A stretch of 64,000 nucleotides of DNA, taken from positions 232,588 to 296,587 of the forward strand of contig NZ_JAPNOA010000039.1 of NCBI RefSeq assembly GCF_026626885.1, written 5' to 3'. The DNA is from Parathalassolituus penaei. Lineage in GTDB: Bacteria; Pseudomonadota; Gammaproteobacteria; Pseudomonadales; Oceanobacteraceae. The stretch's first letter is position 1; each line of letters opens with the position of its first letter. The notes below the pieces were generated by a model. That model had not been told where the DNA came from. It did not search any database and saw only the letters and a program-made list of their open reading frames with translations. The translations under genes were made by a program, and so were the position numbers. This document shows, in pieces, positions 53,236 to 63,200 of this stretch.

Positions 53236-53975
53236 ACAGAATTCTGATTATCGGTGCGACGTCGGCCATCGCCGCCGCCTGTGCCCGCGAATGGCTGGGC
53301 CGGGGGCCCTGCCGATTTGTTCTGGTCGGCCGCAACGAAGAACGCCTGCAGCAATTGCAACAGGATCTGCAGGCTCGCGGGGCTGAGCAGGTGGATTGCC
53401 TGACACTGGATCTCGGCGACACCAGTCGCCACGGCATCGTCATCGCCGAAGCCAGCCAGCGACTGGGCCAGATCGATATTGCACTGGTCGCTCCCGGCAC
53501 CCTGCCCGACCAGAATCGCTGCCAGCAGGACGCCAGCGTGGCGGTACAGGAATTCAGCACCAACGCCACCGCCGTGATTTCCCTGCTGACCCCGCTGGCC
53601 AATCAGCTGGAACAGCAACGCTGCGGCTCGCTGGCCGTCATCTCCTCGGTCGCGGGTGATCGTGGCCGCGCCAGCAATTACCTCTACGGAGCCGCCAAGG
53701 CAGCCTTGTCGGCCTTTACGTCCGGCCTGATGGCGCGCCTGGCGAAATCCGGTGTCGCCGTCACCCTGATCAAACCCGGTTTTGTCCGCACGCCAATGAC
53801 GGCCGGTTTGCCATTACCGGAAAAGCTGGTGGCGACGCCGGAACAGGTCGCCCGGCAGATCGTGGAAGGCGTTCAGCGTCGTCGCACCTGCCTGTACACC
53901 CCCGGCTTCTGGCGCTACATCATGCTGATTATCCGTCTGATCCCGGATGTCATTTTCCGCAGGTTGTCACTGTGA
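53232..53975 (+). CDS. short-chain dehydrogenase, DprE2-like epimerase subunit
   Basis: 247 residues. The NAD(P) motif is ILIIGATSAIAAACAREWLGRG, followed by LVGRNEERLQQL. The active site reads AVISSVAGDRGRASNYLYGAAKAALSAF, giving Ser and YxxxK, and the family loop IKPGFVRTPMTAG follows. DprE2 reduces the 2-keto intermediate made by DprE1 to the arabinose form. It begins in an ATGA overlap with the DprE1-like gene and ends in a GTGA overlap with the next gene. The pairing and order match the mycobacterial pathway. Confidence 0.87.
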   Translation: MNRILIIGATSAIAAACAREWLGRGPCRFVLVGRNEERLQQLQQDLQARGAEQVDCLTLDLGDTSRHGIVIAEASQRLGQIDIALVAPGTLPDQNRCQQDASVAVQEFSTNATAVISLLTPLANQLEQQRCGSLAVISSVAGDRGRASNYLYGAAKAALSAFTSGLMARLAKSGVAVTLIKPGFVRTPMTAGLPLPEKLVATPEQVARQIVEGVQRRRTCLYTPGFWRYIMLIIRLIPDVIFRRLSL

Positions 53976-54952
53976 GTGCCGCCAGCAGTGAATGGCTCAG
54001 CGGCTGGCGACTGCGGCTGCTGATTTTATCCATCGTCGCCGCCGCCATCGGCTATGTCGGATTCTCCGTCTGGGGTGGCTGGCAACAGGTCAGCAGCGCC
54101 ATCGGTCGCATTGGGGCTGGCATGATTGTGCTCGCCCTGATGATGTCACTGGTCAACTACGGTCTGCGTCTGCTGCGCTGGGGACTCTACCTGCAACAAC
54201 TCGGATACCGGGTGCCGGTTGCCACCAATGTCCGTATCTATCTGGCAGGATTCGCCTTGACGACCACTCCCGCCAAGGCAGGTGAGGCCTTGCGGGCGTT
54301 ACTGCTGAAGCCGCTAGGGGTTCGCTATGCCGACAGCCTGTCGGCGCTGCTGAGTGAACGGATTTCCGACCTGTTGGCGGTACTGGCCATGGCGGCCGTG
54401 GGCATCAGCCAATATCCCCATTACAGCCCTCTGCTATGGCTGTTTGCGATTATGATTCCACTGTTCTGGATACTGCTGGCCAGCAAGACCCTGCTGGAAT
54501 ACGGCCAACAGCAATGCCGTTTTCTACCTTCCCGTCTGGCCAATATCGGCCACAAGGTATTCAACCTGCTGATGTCGACCCGTCGTTGCCATCCACCGCA
54601 CCTGCTGCTGCAAGCCAGCGCGCTCAGTCTGGCGGCCTGGTGTGCCGAAGGCATGGCGTTTTACTGGATTCTTCAACAGTTGCAGGCCGATATCAGCGTA
54701 CAGACCGCACTGTTTATCTACGCCATTTCCATGCTCGCCGGTGCGGCCAGTTTTATGCCCGGAGGCCTTGGCGGCGCCGAATTGGCCATGACGGGACTGC
54801 TGCACCTCAATGGCCTGCCACTGCCGGATGCCATCGCCGCGTCGCTGGTCATCCGCCTCGCGACACTCTGGTTTGCGGTGGTGCTGGGAGGCATAGCGCT
54901 GTTGCTGGAACCGGCGCCTCAAGGCTCAACAGTGGTTCCGACTGAGGAATAA
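53972..54952 (+). CDS. lysylphosphatidylglycerol-synthase-TM/YbhN-like membrane protein
   Basis: 326 residues, seven to eight hydrophobic segments, of the LPG_synthase_TM (UPF0104) family: LVNYGLRLLRWGLYLQQLGYRVPVATNVRIYLAGFALTTTPAKAGEALRALLLK, and FMPGGLGGAELAMTGLL near the end. Stand-alone members are thought to move or sense lipid-linked intermediates. Being the last gene of the four-gene overlap chain, it may flip the polyprenyl-phospho-sugar across the membrane (inference). The start is GTG. Confidence 0.8.
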   Translation: MSAASSEWLSGWRLRLLILSIVAAAIGYVGFSVWGGWQQVSSAIGRIGAGMIVLALMMSLVNYGLRLLRWGLYLQQLGYRVPVATNVRIYLAGFALTTTPAKAGEALRALLLKPLGVRYADSLSALLSERISDLLAVLAMAAVGISQYPHYSPLLWLFAIMIPLFWILLASKTLLEYGQQQCRFLPSRLANIGHKVFNLLMSTRRCHPPHLLLQASALSLAAWCAEGMAFYWILQQLQADISVQTALFIYAISMLAGAASFMPGGLGGAELAMTGLLHLNGLPLPDAIAASLVIRLATLWFAVVLGGIALLLEPAPQGSTVVPTEE

Positions 54953-55018
54953 ACACATTGTTGGATTACCAATCAAGGTTGTAGACTCCGCACACATCTG
55001 ACTGCAGGTGCCTGAGAC

Positions 55019-56077
55019 ATGCCCAATTCGATCTACTTCGCTTCTACCATCCTGCACCTGTACGCGGCGGCGGTGATTGCTGCCGAGCGCCCGAATGAAC
55101 AAGCCCATCTGATCTTTATGGATCAGCCAGAAGGCAAGCCCTATCCACTCTTCGATATCGTAAAGGACTGGCCAGAGTCTCCGTTTGTTTCGGTGCGGTT
55201 GTTTTACGGGCGCTTTCCCGGTTTGCTCAACAAGCTGAAAAAACGAAAGCTACTGTTTCAACAATTGCAGCAAGTGGTCACGCAACTACGCCCTACCAAT
55301 ATTTTTGTCGGCAACGATCGTCGCATCGAGTTTCAATTCAGCATGAACGTTGCTACCGAACTGGGGTGTAATCCAATCGGTCACTACATGGATGAAGGTA
55401 CTTTTACTTACATAGGACGCAAGGCATCATCGGGGTTTGCCGATGCTGTGTTCGATAATGCCGTGAAAAAACTCAGCTATGGTAACTGGTGGAAAAATCC
55501 GCCAACAGTAGGTGGCTCGGACTGGATTACTCATGTCCATGTAGCCTTTTCAGAGCAGATCCACCCATTGCTGCGAGATAAAAAGGTTCATCCGCTTAAT
55601 GCCGCAGGATTCACCAGCCCTGCAATGTTAAGCCTGTCGTCAGCTATTATGGCGTATTACGGTTTTGATCCCGCATCGTTAAGACAAATCGACGTACTGT
55701 TTACCCTGCCCCATGAATCGCTGTTCGAGAAGAACCCCGATTATCGTCAACAAGTACTGAGTTATATTCAACGCTTGTCTGCAGAAGGCAAACATGTAGC
55801 AGCGAAATATCATCCAAGAAACAGCGGACCAGATATTCTGCAATTAGCCAAAGACGGCGTGCAACTGCTGCCGGCCGACATCAGCTTTGAAGCAATGCTA
55901 CCGCACTTGCCAGCCCTGTGCGCCATATGGGGAGATGTTTCATCAACTTTGCTGATAGCCAAATGGCTACGCCAAGAACTGGCGGTCTACTCAATGCCAT
56001 CCACTGGTACATCTGAGTTTGGCGAACTATTCCGGGCATTGGGAATCCAGCCAGTGAGATCAACAGCCTCAGACTGA
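55019..56077 (+). CDS. polysialyltransferase-family (GT52-like) glycosyltransferase
   Basis: 352 residues, soluble. SIYFASTILHLYAAAVIAAERP resembles the start of alpha-2,8-polysialyltransferase-family proteins. IGHYMDEGTFTYIGRK and EGKHVAAKYHPRNSGPDILQLAKDGVQLLPADISFEAMLPHLPALCAIWGDVSSTLL give the K-Y-H-P and D-x-S-S-T-L type motifs of that group. It probably adds a sugar to a surface glycan; the sugar is unknown. It converges on the GT2 gene with a 9-bp overlap of coding ends. Confidence 0.7.
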   Translation: MPNSIYFASTILHLYAAAVIAAERPNEQAHLIFMDQPEGKPYPLFDIVKDWPESPFVSVRLFYGRFPGLLNKLKKRKLLFQQLQQVVTQLRPTNIFVGNDRRIEFQFSMNVATELGCNPIGHYMDEGTFTYIGRKASSGFADAVFDNAVKKLSYGNWWKNPPTVGGSDWITHVHVAFSEQIHPLLRDKKVHPLNAAGFTSPAMLSLSSAIMAYYGFDPASLRQIDVLFTLPHESLFEKNPDYRQQVLSYIQRLSAEGKHVAAKYHPRNSGPDILQLAKDGVQLLPADISFEAMLPHLPALCAIWGDVSSTLLIAKWLRQELAVYSMPSTGTSEFGELFRALGIQPVRSTASD

Positions 56078-56971
56078 GCGTCGCTGAGCCATCACCAACT
56101 TCAGCCAGTGCCGATACTGGCGCACGTAAAAAGGTGATGTCGCAAAAGTTTTCGATAGCAGCAGGCGCGCCCGCTCGTAATGCCCCAACTGGGTTTCGAT
56201 ACGGGCCAGCGATACGAGTTGGTGCAACAGAGGCTTGGTACCAACCAATGGCTCCAGCACCTGTATCTTCAGTTCCAGCACCTGCTGTTTACGTGCTCGA
56301 TTGATGCCTGTATTCGACAGGCCGCCGACCTGATAGTCTTTTACAGCGCCATCACAATCAATGAGGAACATAGGTTTTTGCACGGCCAGATGACAGAAGA
56401 AAAACCACTCCTCACCACTACGCAGTCTTTCGGTAAATACCGCATCACCCACATGTGCTGCCTGAATACAGTGCAACAAATCGCCACGAATGACCTTACC
56501 GAACATGTAATGCTGTAAATAATTCAGCATTCCATAACGCTTACAGCGTACAGTTTTGGTCGAGTCAGTCGACTGACATGTCATCGCGAACCAGCGCACG
56601 TCCGGCAGCCGCGCAATATGAGCAGCAAGGTTCTCCAGAGCATTTGGTAGCAAAAAATCATCATCATCCAACATGACCATCCAGGCATCAGGATCCAGTT
56701 CTCTGGCCCACTGCAACAGGGTATTACGAGTACCATTACAACCCAGGTTCAACGGGTTGCGACGATACAACAGACGCGGCTCGTCGTGCTGACGGCTCTG
56801 CACCCATTTCGGAGTATCATCGGATGAACAGTCATCCAGCAGCAGTAATTGCCACTCGAATACTGACTGTTCTTGCAGAGAAACCAACAGACGATCCAGC
56901 AAATGCGCACGCTGCCAGGTAGGAACAGTAATCAGAAAGCGGGGCTCGTTGGTACGAGTATCAGAAATCAA
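56069..56971 (-). CDS. family 2 glycosyltransferase
   Basis: 300 residues. The GT-A core FLITVPTWQRAHLLDRLLVSLQEQSVFEWQLLLLDDCSSDDTPKWV, then NPLNLGCNGTRNTLLQWA and AWMVMLDDDDFLLP, carries the DxD-type metal motif. The C-terminal part is rich in basic and aromatic residues. I place the start at TTG 56971: it forms a TTGA overlap with the upstream gene's stop and has GGGAG 8 nt before it; a TTG at 56992 is also in frame. It belongs to the leftward waaC-relic glycosyltransferase set. Confidence 0.85.
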   Translation of the reverse strand: MISDTRTNEPRFLITVPTWQRAHLLDRLLVSLQEQSVFEWQLLLLDDCSSDDTPKWVQSRQHDEPRLLYRRNPLNLGCNGTRNTLLQWARELDPDAWMVMLDDDDFLLPNALENLAAHIARLPDVRWFAMTCQSTDSTKTVRCKRYGMLNYLQHYMFGKVIRGDLLHCIQAAHVGDAVFTERLRSGEEWFFFCHLAVQKPMFLIDCDGAVKDYQVGGLSNTGINRARKQQVLELKIQVLEPLVGTKPLLHQLVSLARIETQLGHYERARLLLSKTFATSPFYVRQYRHWLKLVMAQRRSV

Positions 56972-57690
56972 CGCCAGTACTCCCGAATCCAAGGGGCCTG
57001 CCGGTAAATATCGTACGGGCCATCTATCACATCTTCAGGATCAGGCTTGCCATGAAACTGCACAATGCGAGCACCATCCGGAATAACCGCTTCACCGCGC
57101 ACAGTCATCAATCCAAGCTGTCGCAGCAATACTCCAATACGTCCAAATGAACGTGGTATACGGGAATTACATTGCTTCTTGAATGAGACAACCCAGGAAG
57201 ATGGCCACAATCCGGCATCGGTTACCGTCTCGGTAATCCAGTCCTGATCTCCTTTGAAGTTTTTCATGACGTAATCAGGTTGTTTCTGAAATGACTCCCA
57301 GATCTGGGCCTGACTGCCAATACGAAAACGGAATACCGAGCTGTTATAAGCACCAGTTGCCAAATCACGGGTAATCAGAAACGCTCCTGGAGCAACACTG
57401 AAAAACTCATCCAGACCACCTACGATGACAACATCCAGATCAGTGAACAGAATATCGCCCTGGAGTCCGAAAAAATCACTCTGAAAAAGACTAAGTTTAT
57501 GCCACCACCCAGCCAGACTGTTGTCGACAATGGGCAGAGGGCGAATTGCAGGATGCAGCCCCTCACTATTGTCAGTAAGGCAGTACAAGACAAACTCACC
57601 ATGGGTCTGACGACTGATCATATTAAAAAGGCGATTAACATAATCAGCCGGGTACTTCGTACCCCATTTCACACATACAAACTGGTACAT
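56968..57690 (-). CDS. glycosyltransferase-like protein with DLD motif
   Basis: 240 residues. It starts MYQFVCVKWGTKYPADYVNRLFNMISRQ, with a D-L-D metal motif in GDILFTDLDVVIVGGLDEFF and a C-terminal QFHGKPDP. The pattern resembles GT8-type and capsular polysaccharide transferases, so sugar transfer in the cytoplasm is likely. Its ATG overlaps the stop of the frameshifted heptosyltransferase (TAATG) and its own stop overlaps the GT2 start. The acceptor is unknown. Confidence 0.72.
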   Translation of the reverse strand: MYQFVCVKWGTKYPADYVNRLFNMISRQTHGEFVLYCLTDNSEGLHPAIRPLPIVDNSLAGWWHKLSLFQSDFFGLQGDILFTDLDVVIVGGLDEFFSVAPGAFLITRDLATGAYNSSVFRFRIGSQAQIWESFQKQPDYVMKNFKGDQDWITETVTDAGLWPSSWVVSFKKQCNSRIPRSFGRIGVLLRQLGLMTVRGEAVIPDGARIVQFHGKPDPEDVIDGPYDIYRQAPWIREYWR

Positions 57691-58719
57691 TATTGATCCA
57701 GCAGATTCATCAGTTGGCTCCATACCTTGCTGAAACCAAGCTCGCCATAGCAGGTAGGGCTACCACCCTGTAACTTTGGGCAGATCTTCAGTCGACAAGG
57801 CGAGCATTCATAATCAGCATGTAAGTTAACCACTCGAGCGCCCATGGCACCAGTCAAAGCTACGCTGGTACTGCCAAAAATTGATACAGTCGGAACAACC
57901 ATGCTGGCAGCGACGTGCATAAGACCGGTATCAACATCAACAGCTCCCGACGCTTGCGCAATAACACCGGACAAATCCCATAAATTCATCCGGGGTAAAA
58001 CCGTTCCCCTGTGGGCAGCTGCTACAAGATGCTCCGCCATCGCATGTTCGTCGGCATTTCCCCATGGCAACAGCCCCCTTTCCTGCTTCTCGCGCTTGCT
58101 GCAGCAATCTGTTATGGCCAGTGCTTGGAGTCCCATGTAGTGCCATGAAAAAAGATCAGCTGTCCCTGCCATGCAGGCGGACAAGCAGCGAGACTCTGCG
58201 GATCGATGCCCAAATCCGGCTTGCCTATAACCTCATAGCCAAGAATCACTGCAAACAACTGACGCAGACGATTCATTGCATTGATATCTCCGGCGGAAGG
58301 AAAGCCCGCTTTATATAAATAGCGGGGTATCAGAGTCTGTTGCGACCTGAGCATCCAGACCATACACGGGAGCACCAAACAGCCAGGTAACACGAGCGGA
58401 CTTGATTCGCCCCTGAACATCAATGACTGCATCATACTTGCAAGCTCGAAGCTCACGATAGAAGCTCACCTGCTCTGATAATGTTGAACGACTGAAACGC
58501 TGTTTCTTCCAACGCAAACGACCATAAGGGATCATTTCGTGAACAGCAGGATGCTGTCGAGCAATATGCGCAAAAGGTTCTTCATACAACCAGTCGAATT
58601 GCAAATCAGGAAAGGCCTTACACGCATCAGTAATAGCGGGGGAATGCGTGCAGGATGTCTCCCAACGCCGACATATTCATGACAAGAATACGATTTCCAC
58701 TGGGAGTGACAGACGACAT
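57690..58719 (-). pseudogene. waaC: frameshifted heptosyltransferase I (waaC-like)
   Basis: The pieces of one WaaC-like protein lie in three frames. ATG at 58719 gives SSVTPSGNRILVMNMSALGDILHAFP, then the frame shifts at a G5 run (58638-58642). LQFDWLYEEPFAHIARQHPAVHEMIPYGRLRWKK continues to a second shift near 58313-58322. AGFPSAGDINAMNRLRQLFAVILGY...HGTTWDSKHWP ends at a stop near 58127. A last piece carries LLPWGNADEHAMAEHLV, VDVDTGLMHVAA and VSIFGSTS. At least three indels are needed, so the gene is broken or the sequence has errors here. Intact WaaC adds the first heptose to Kdo in the LPS core. Confidence 0.8.
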
Positions 58720-58738
58720 AAATAATCAACAAAACCTG

Positions 58739-59224
58739 TCAGACATACTTCAACAAACTCTGTTCAACCCTGACCATATCCGGAATAAACGCTGACTCTT
58801 CACCATCAACAGCAACTGCCATGGAATCCAGAACGCCTTTACCCATGGCATCAATTTGCTGGATTTCGGATTCTTTCACCTTCTTCAAACGCGGAATGCC
58901 CTGTACAAGCATGCCGTAGAACGGCATCTGGGAGTGGCTACCCACGCCGTTAATAACGGCAAAACGAGCGCCAGGGTTAGGACTAGGCGCTGGGGTATTG
59001 TTCAGAATTTCATAGCAGATTACCGGGATGGTAACACCGCGCCAGTTAATCCGGCCCAGAATCCAGTCAACCGCCGAGTTGGTGGTCAGCAAGTGCGAAA
59101 ACGGGATAATTTCGGCCACTGTCACGTTCGGCAACAGCAGCTGACGATCACGCAGCGGGATCAACAAACAGTCGATCTGGCCTGATTTTTCAGTTTCGTT
59201 GGTAGTAGCAGGAGCCTGATTCAT
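58739..59224 (-). CDS. chpC: CheW-like protein of the Pil-Chp system
   Basis: 161 residues with one CheW domain: CLLIPLRDRQLLLPNVTVAEIIPFSHL, ILGRINWRGVTIPVICYE, ARFAVINGV and MLVQGIPRLKKV. It would couple a chemoreceptor to the ChpA kinase. Its ATG overlaps the stop of the CheB-like gene, and the order chpA-chpB-chpC matches the Pseudomonas locus, which supports the ChpC assignment over PilI. Confidence 0.85.
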   Translation of the reverse strand: MNQAPATTNETEKSGQIDCLLIPLRDRQLLLPNVTVAEIIPFSHLLTTNSAVDWILGRINWRGVTIPVICYEILNNTPAPSPNPGARFAVINGVGSHSQMPFYGMLVQGIPRLKKVKESEIQQIDAMGKGVLDSMAVAVDGEESAFIPDMVRVEQSLLKYV

Positions 59225-60252
59225 AACGGTACCCAGGTGTTTTTCAGTCGGTTAACCAGCTGATTGGCCAGCTGGAACGGGTCACCGTGAAAGGTAACCT
59301 TGTTGGTTTCCAGCGCACTTTCCGGCATCGAGGAGTTGGCGCAGGTTGAAGGAGTCTGTACCCAGACAGGCACGCCGGTTGCGGTGATGGTAATCGTTGC
59401 ATCGGTTCCGTCATTGCCCATACCACTAAACAGGATATAGCCAGCATGAGGACCAAAATAACGATGAACGTTGAGCATTACCTGATCAATTGATGGACCG
59501 TATGAACCAGGCCATGCAGTGCCCAGTGAATGCATACAACCACGGCTATCGAATACAAATTCGGCTGTTACCGGTGCCACCATGACCTGACCATACAATA
59601 AGCGACTTCCTTCTTCAAAATTGCGCATCTGATAAGCAGAATGCCGACCAATAGTGGAGCGTAAGGTATTCTCAAAACGCGGATCGATATGCTGTGCATA
59701 TACAAACGCAATCGGCAAACCCGCTGGTAGAGCATCCAGAAATGCTTTGACCGCTCCAGGTCCTCCCAGCGACGCACCCAACACCCAGACCTGGCTGGCA
59801 ACCTGGCCATCCAGTCTCAGTTCAGCAAAGTTTTTGGGTAACGGAATGACATGGCGATTGGGCTGACTCGAACGCTCCAGCGTAGTAATCGTCTCGGCGG
59901 CATATTCGGCAACGGTAACCTGTTCAGGAACCAGCTCACGTAACTTTTGCAGCAAGCGCTTCTGCCAGCGAGCATAATCTTCAGCGCCTTTATGTGGCGC
60001 CTTTTCAAAGCCAACCAGAACCGGAATATCACCGTCCAGCATATTATCCAGCCAGCCCGGCAAATCCTCGTCATCGTCACGGTTGATATCCACCAGCCAG
60101 ACATCCAGCTCCGGCATTTGCCGTTCGAGCAAGGCCATCCGCTGGGGATCAGCACTGATGACTACCTCAAATCCGAAATGAGCGACCGCTGTGCTCAGCA
60201 GATGCTGTTGCAAGCGGTCGTCAGCCAGAATCCCGACCCTGGGAAGGCCCAT
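59221..60252 (-). CDS. chpB: CheB-type methylesterase (ChpB)
   Basis: 343 residues. The C-terminal 190 form the CheB esterase: the nucleophile Ser is in WVLGASLGGPGAVKAFLDALP, His in VYAQHIDPRFENTL, and Asp in YILFSGMGNDGTDATITI. The N-terminal 120 look like a receiver fold (VGILADDRLQQHLLSTAVAHFGFEVV, WLVDINRDDDEDL) but lack a clear phospho-site lysine context, so the receiver is degenerate. It removes methyl groups from a receptor such as PilJ. It starts one base after the chpA stop and overlaps chpC by four bases. Confidence 0.88.
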   Translation of the reverse strand: MGLPRVGILADDRLQQHLLSTAVAHFGFEVVISADPQRMALLERQMPELDVWLVDINRDDDEDLPGWLDNMLDGDIPVLVGFEKAPHKGAEDYARWQKRLLQKLRELVPEQVTVAEYAAETITTLERSSQPNRHVIPLPKNFAELRLDGQVASQVWVLGASLGGPGAVKAFLDALPAGLPIAFVYAQHIDPRFENTLRSTIGRHSAYQMRNFEEGSRLLYGQVMVAPVTAEFVFDSRGCMHSLGTAWPGSYGPSIDQVMLNVHRYFGPHAGYILFSGMGNDGTDATITITATGVPVWVQTPSTCANSSMPESALETNKVTFHGDPFQLANQLVNRLKNTWVPL

Positions 60253-60253
60253 C

Positions 60254-63200
60254 TCAGCGTTCCTCGCGCCCCAACAACTTGTTGAGAGCGCCGAGCAGGT
60301 TGTCTTCCTGGAATGGCTTACCCATATATTCGTTTACGCCGATCGACATGGCACGGTCACGGTGTTTGTCACCGGTACGTGAGGTGATCATGATGATCGG
60401 AATATCACGCAGACGCGAGTCGTGACGTACAAGCGACGCAACCTCGAAGCCGTCCATACGTGGCATTTCGATGTCGAGCAGCATAACGTCCGGTTTGTGA
60501 TCCTGCAGGGTCGCCATGGCATCCACACCATCGCTGGCGGTCAGGACTTCGAAGCCATGACGTTCCAGCAGGCGTGTGGTTACCTTACGTACCGTTACCG
60601 AGTCATCGACTACCAGTACGCGCGCCTGACGCCTGGATTTCTCCTGACGCTGTTCGGCCAGACTGCGATCCGCCAGTTTGGCTTGCTGATATTCCAGCGT
60701 CGCCTGTGCACGGATCATGGCTGGCAAGTCAAGAATGATTACCACGCTACCATCCCCGAGGATGGTACCGCCGGACACACCCATAACCGCGGCAAACTGC
60801 GGACCCAGTGCTTTTACTACAATCTCACGGGAACCCAGTACCGAGTCGACCTGCAAGGCGTACGGAACGGCACCGTTCACCAGCAACACTGGCAATGGCA
60901 GGTTCTGCGCCGCCACTTTTGGTTGTGACTCGTTTTCGAGCATTACGCCCAGATATTCCAGACGATAATCACGACCACCGTAGCGGTAACCACGTTCAGC
61001 ACGCGGCCTGGAGTAGAACTCCTGCAGATCATTAACTGATACCCGCACGATACCCTGAATGTTATTCAGTGGTACCGCGTACAGATCGTCACCAGTACGT
61101 ACCATAAGTGCACGGTTAACCGATACAGTGAACGGCAGACGAACCACAAAGCGGGTGCCCTGGCCTTCAACCGACTGGATCTCGACCGCACCACCCATCT
61201 GTTTGATTTCGGTGCTTACAACGTCCAGACCCACACCACGACCGGAAATCTGGGTCACGTTTTTGGCAGTAGAGAAACCGGCCTGCAGAATAAACTGCAT
61301 CAGCTCGTAGTCATCTACCTGAGCATTCGGTTCAAGCAGACCACGTTCAATGGCTTTGCGGCGAACGGCTTCGCGATTAACACCGCGACCGTCGTCGCTG
61401 AGGGTCAGAACCACGTCACCGCCTTCGCGGGTAACGGCCAGTTCGATGATACCCATTTCATTCTTGCCGTTACGCATACGATCGACCGGCATCTCGATAC
61501 CATGGTCCACCGCGTTACGCACCATGTGCTCCAGCGGCGAAATCATACGTTCAAGAATGGTACGGTCCAGTTCACCGTCAGCGTTTACAACGCGGAAATC
61601 GACCTGCTTGTCGAGCTCCTGACTGATCTGACGCACGATACGACGCAGACGCGGCACCAGTCGTTGGAACGGTACCATTCGGGTCTTCATCAGACCTTCC
61701 TGGAGTTCCGTGTTAATACGACTCTGCTGCAGCAACAGCGTTTCAGCATCACGGGTCTTGTTGGCCAGAGTATCTTTCAGGTCCAGCAAGTCAGATGCGG
61801 ATTCCACCAGAGCACGAGACAGCTGCTGCATGGTGGAATAACGGTCCATCTCAAGCGGGTCAAAGTCTTCGTATGCCGGGCCCTGACGCTCCTGACGGAA
61901 CAACACCTGGGCTTCGGTTTCGATATCCAGACGACGCAGCTGGTCACGGAGACGATCCAGCGTCATCTCCATCTCTTCCAGCGTGTGGGCAAAGTCAGTT
62001 ACCTGCTGTTCCAGACGACCACGACCAATCGAGGTTTCACCCGCGAGGTTAACCAGGTCATCGAGCAAATCGGCAGAGACTTTCACCAGTTCCTGTGGCG
62101 CCTTGCGGTTAGCCATCGGGTCAGGCAAAGACAAACCTGCCAGAGACGCTGGAGCATTCACCGCAACAGCAGTCTCTTCGGCCACACGAGCCGGCGCAGC
62201 CGCCTGTGGACGCAGTGATACCACGTTGGATGGCATGGCCTCTTGCGGTACGACCTCAACCTGAGGAACAGCAAGCGCCGTTACTTCAGGTAATGCAGGA
62301 TTGGATTCATGGCCAGTGGTCTCGATTCCGCTGCTGTTCAGCATGATCAGATCACCAGATGCCATGATCCGGGCAACTTCTTCAATACGGCGGACAATCG
62401 CATCCTGACGCTGATAAGCCAGATCAAAGAAAGCGTCATCCAACAAGCGGGAGCCTTGCAGCACATGGGTGATATCGGTTTCGAAATCGTGCGCGAGGTT
62501 ACCCAGATCCATCAGGCCCGCAAGACGTGCACCACCTTTGAGGGTGTGCAGTACACGTTGGGTTTCAGCGGCGGCATCACGCTCTTCTGGCTGGGACTTC
62601 CAGTCATGCAGAGTCTTTTCCAGAGCTTCCTGCAGCTCCTGGGCTTCCTCAAGGAAGATTTCCAGAATCTCACGATCTGCCTCGTCAAGGCTTTCAGAGA
62701 AAATCTGATCTGCAGCCGCAACCGGCGCCGTGATCACTTCAGGAGTATGGACAATCTCAGGCTCTACCGGGGCAACGGCTTCGACAACAGGCGCAGAAGC
62801 CGGTGCCAGAGCACTAATGTTGGCAAGGCCGGAGCTGTCACCGGACATATAGGCTGACAGGGTCGCCATGATGGAAGCCGCTGATGCAGGCTTGTCACCG
62901 TGACGAATGGCATCCAGCTGACCGCCAAGGTCATCGTGAGCCGCTTGCAGCAGGTTGAACAAACCACTTTCAACGCCAAGACGACCGTTGTTGATACGTT
63001 CGTAAAGGGTTTCCAATTCGTGGCACAACTCGGCAACAGCTGGTTGTTCAGCCATCCGCGCGCCACCCTTGAGGGTATGCAGATCCCGTTGCAGACGCGC
63101 GACACTTACCAGGTTTTCCGGATCGTCACGCCAGTCGTTCAGCGTGCGTTCAACCGACTCGATGATTTCCTCAGCTTCTTCCAGGAAGATTTCGAGGATT

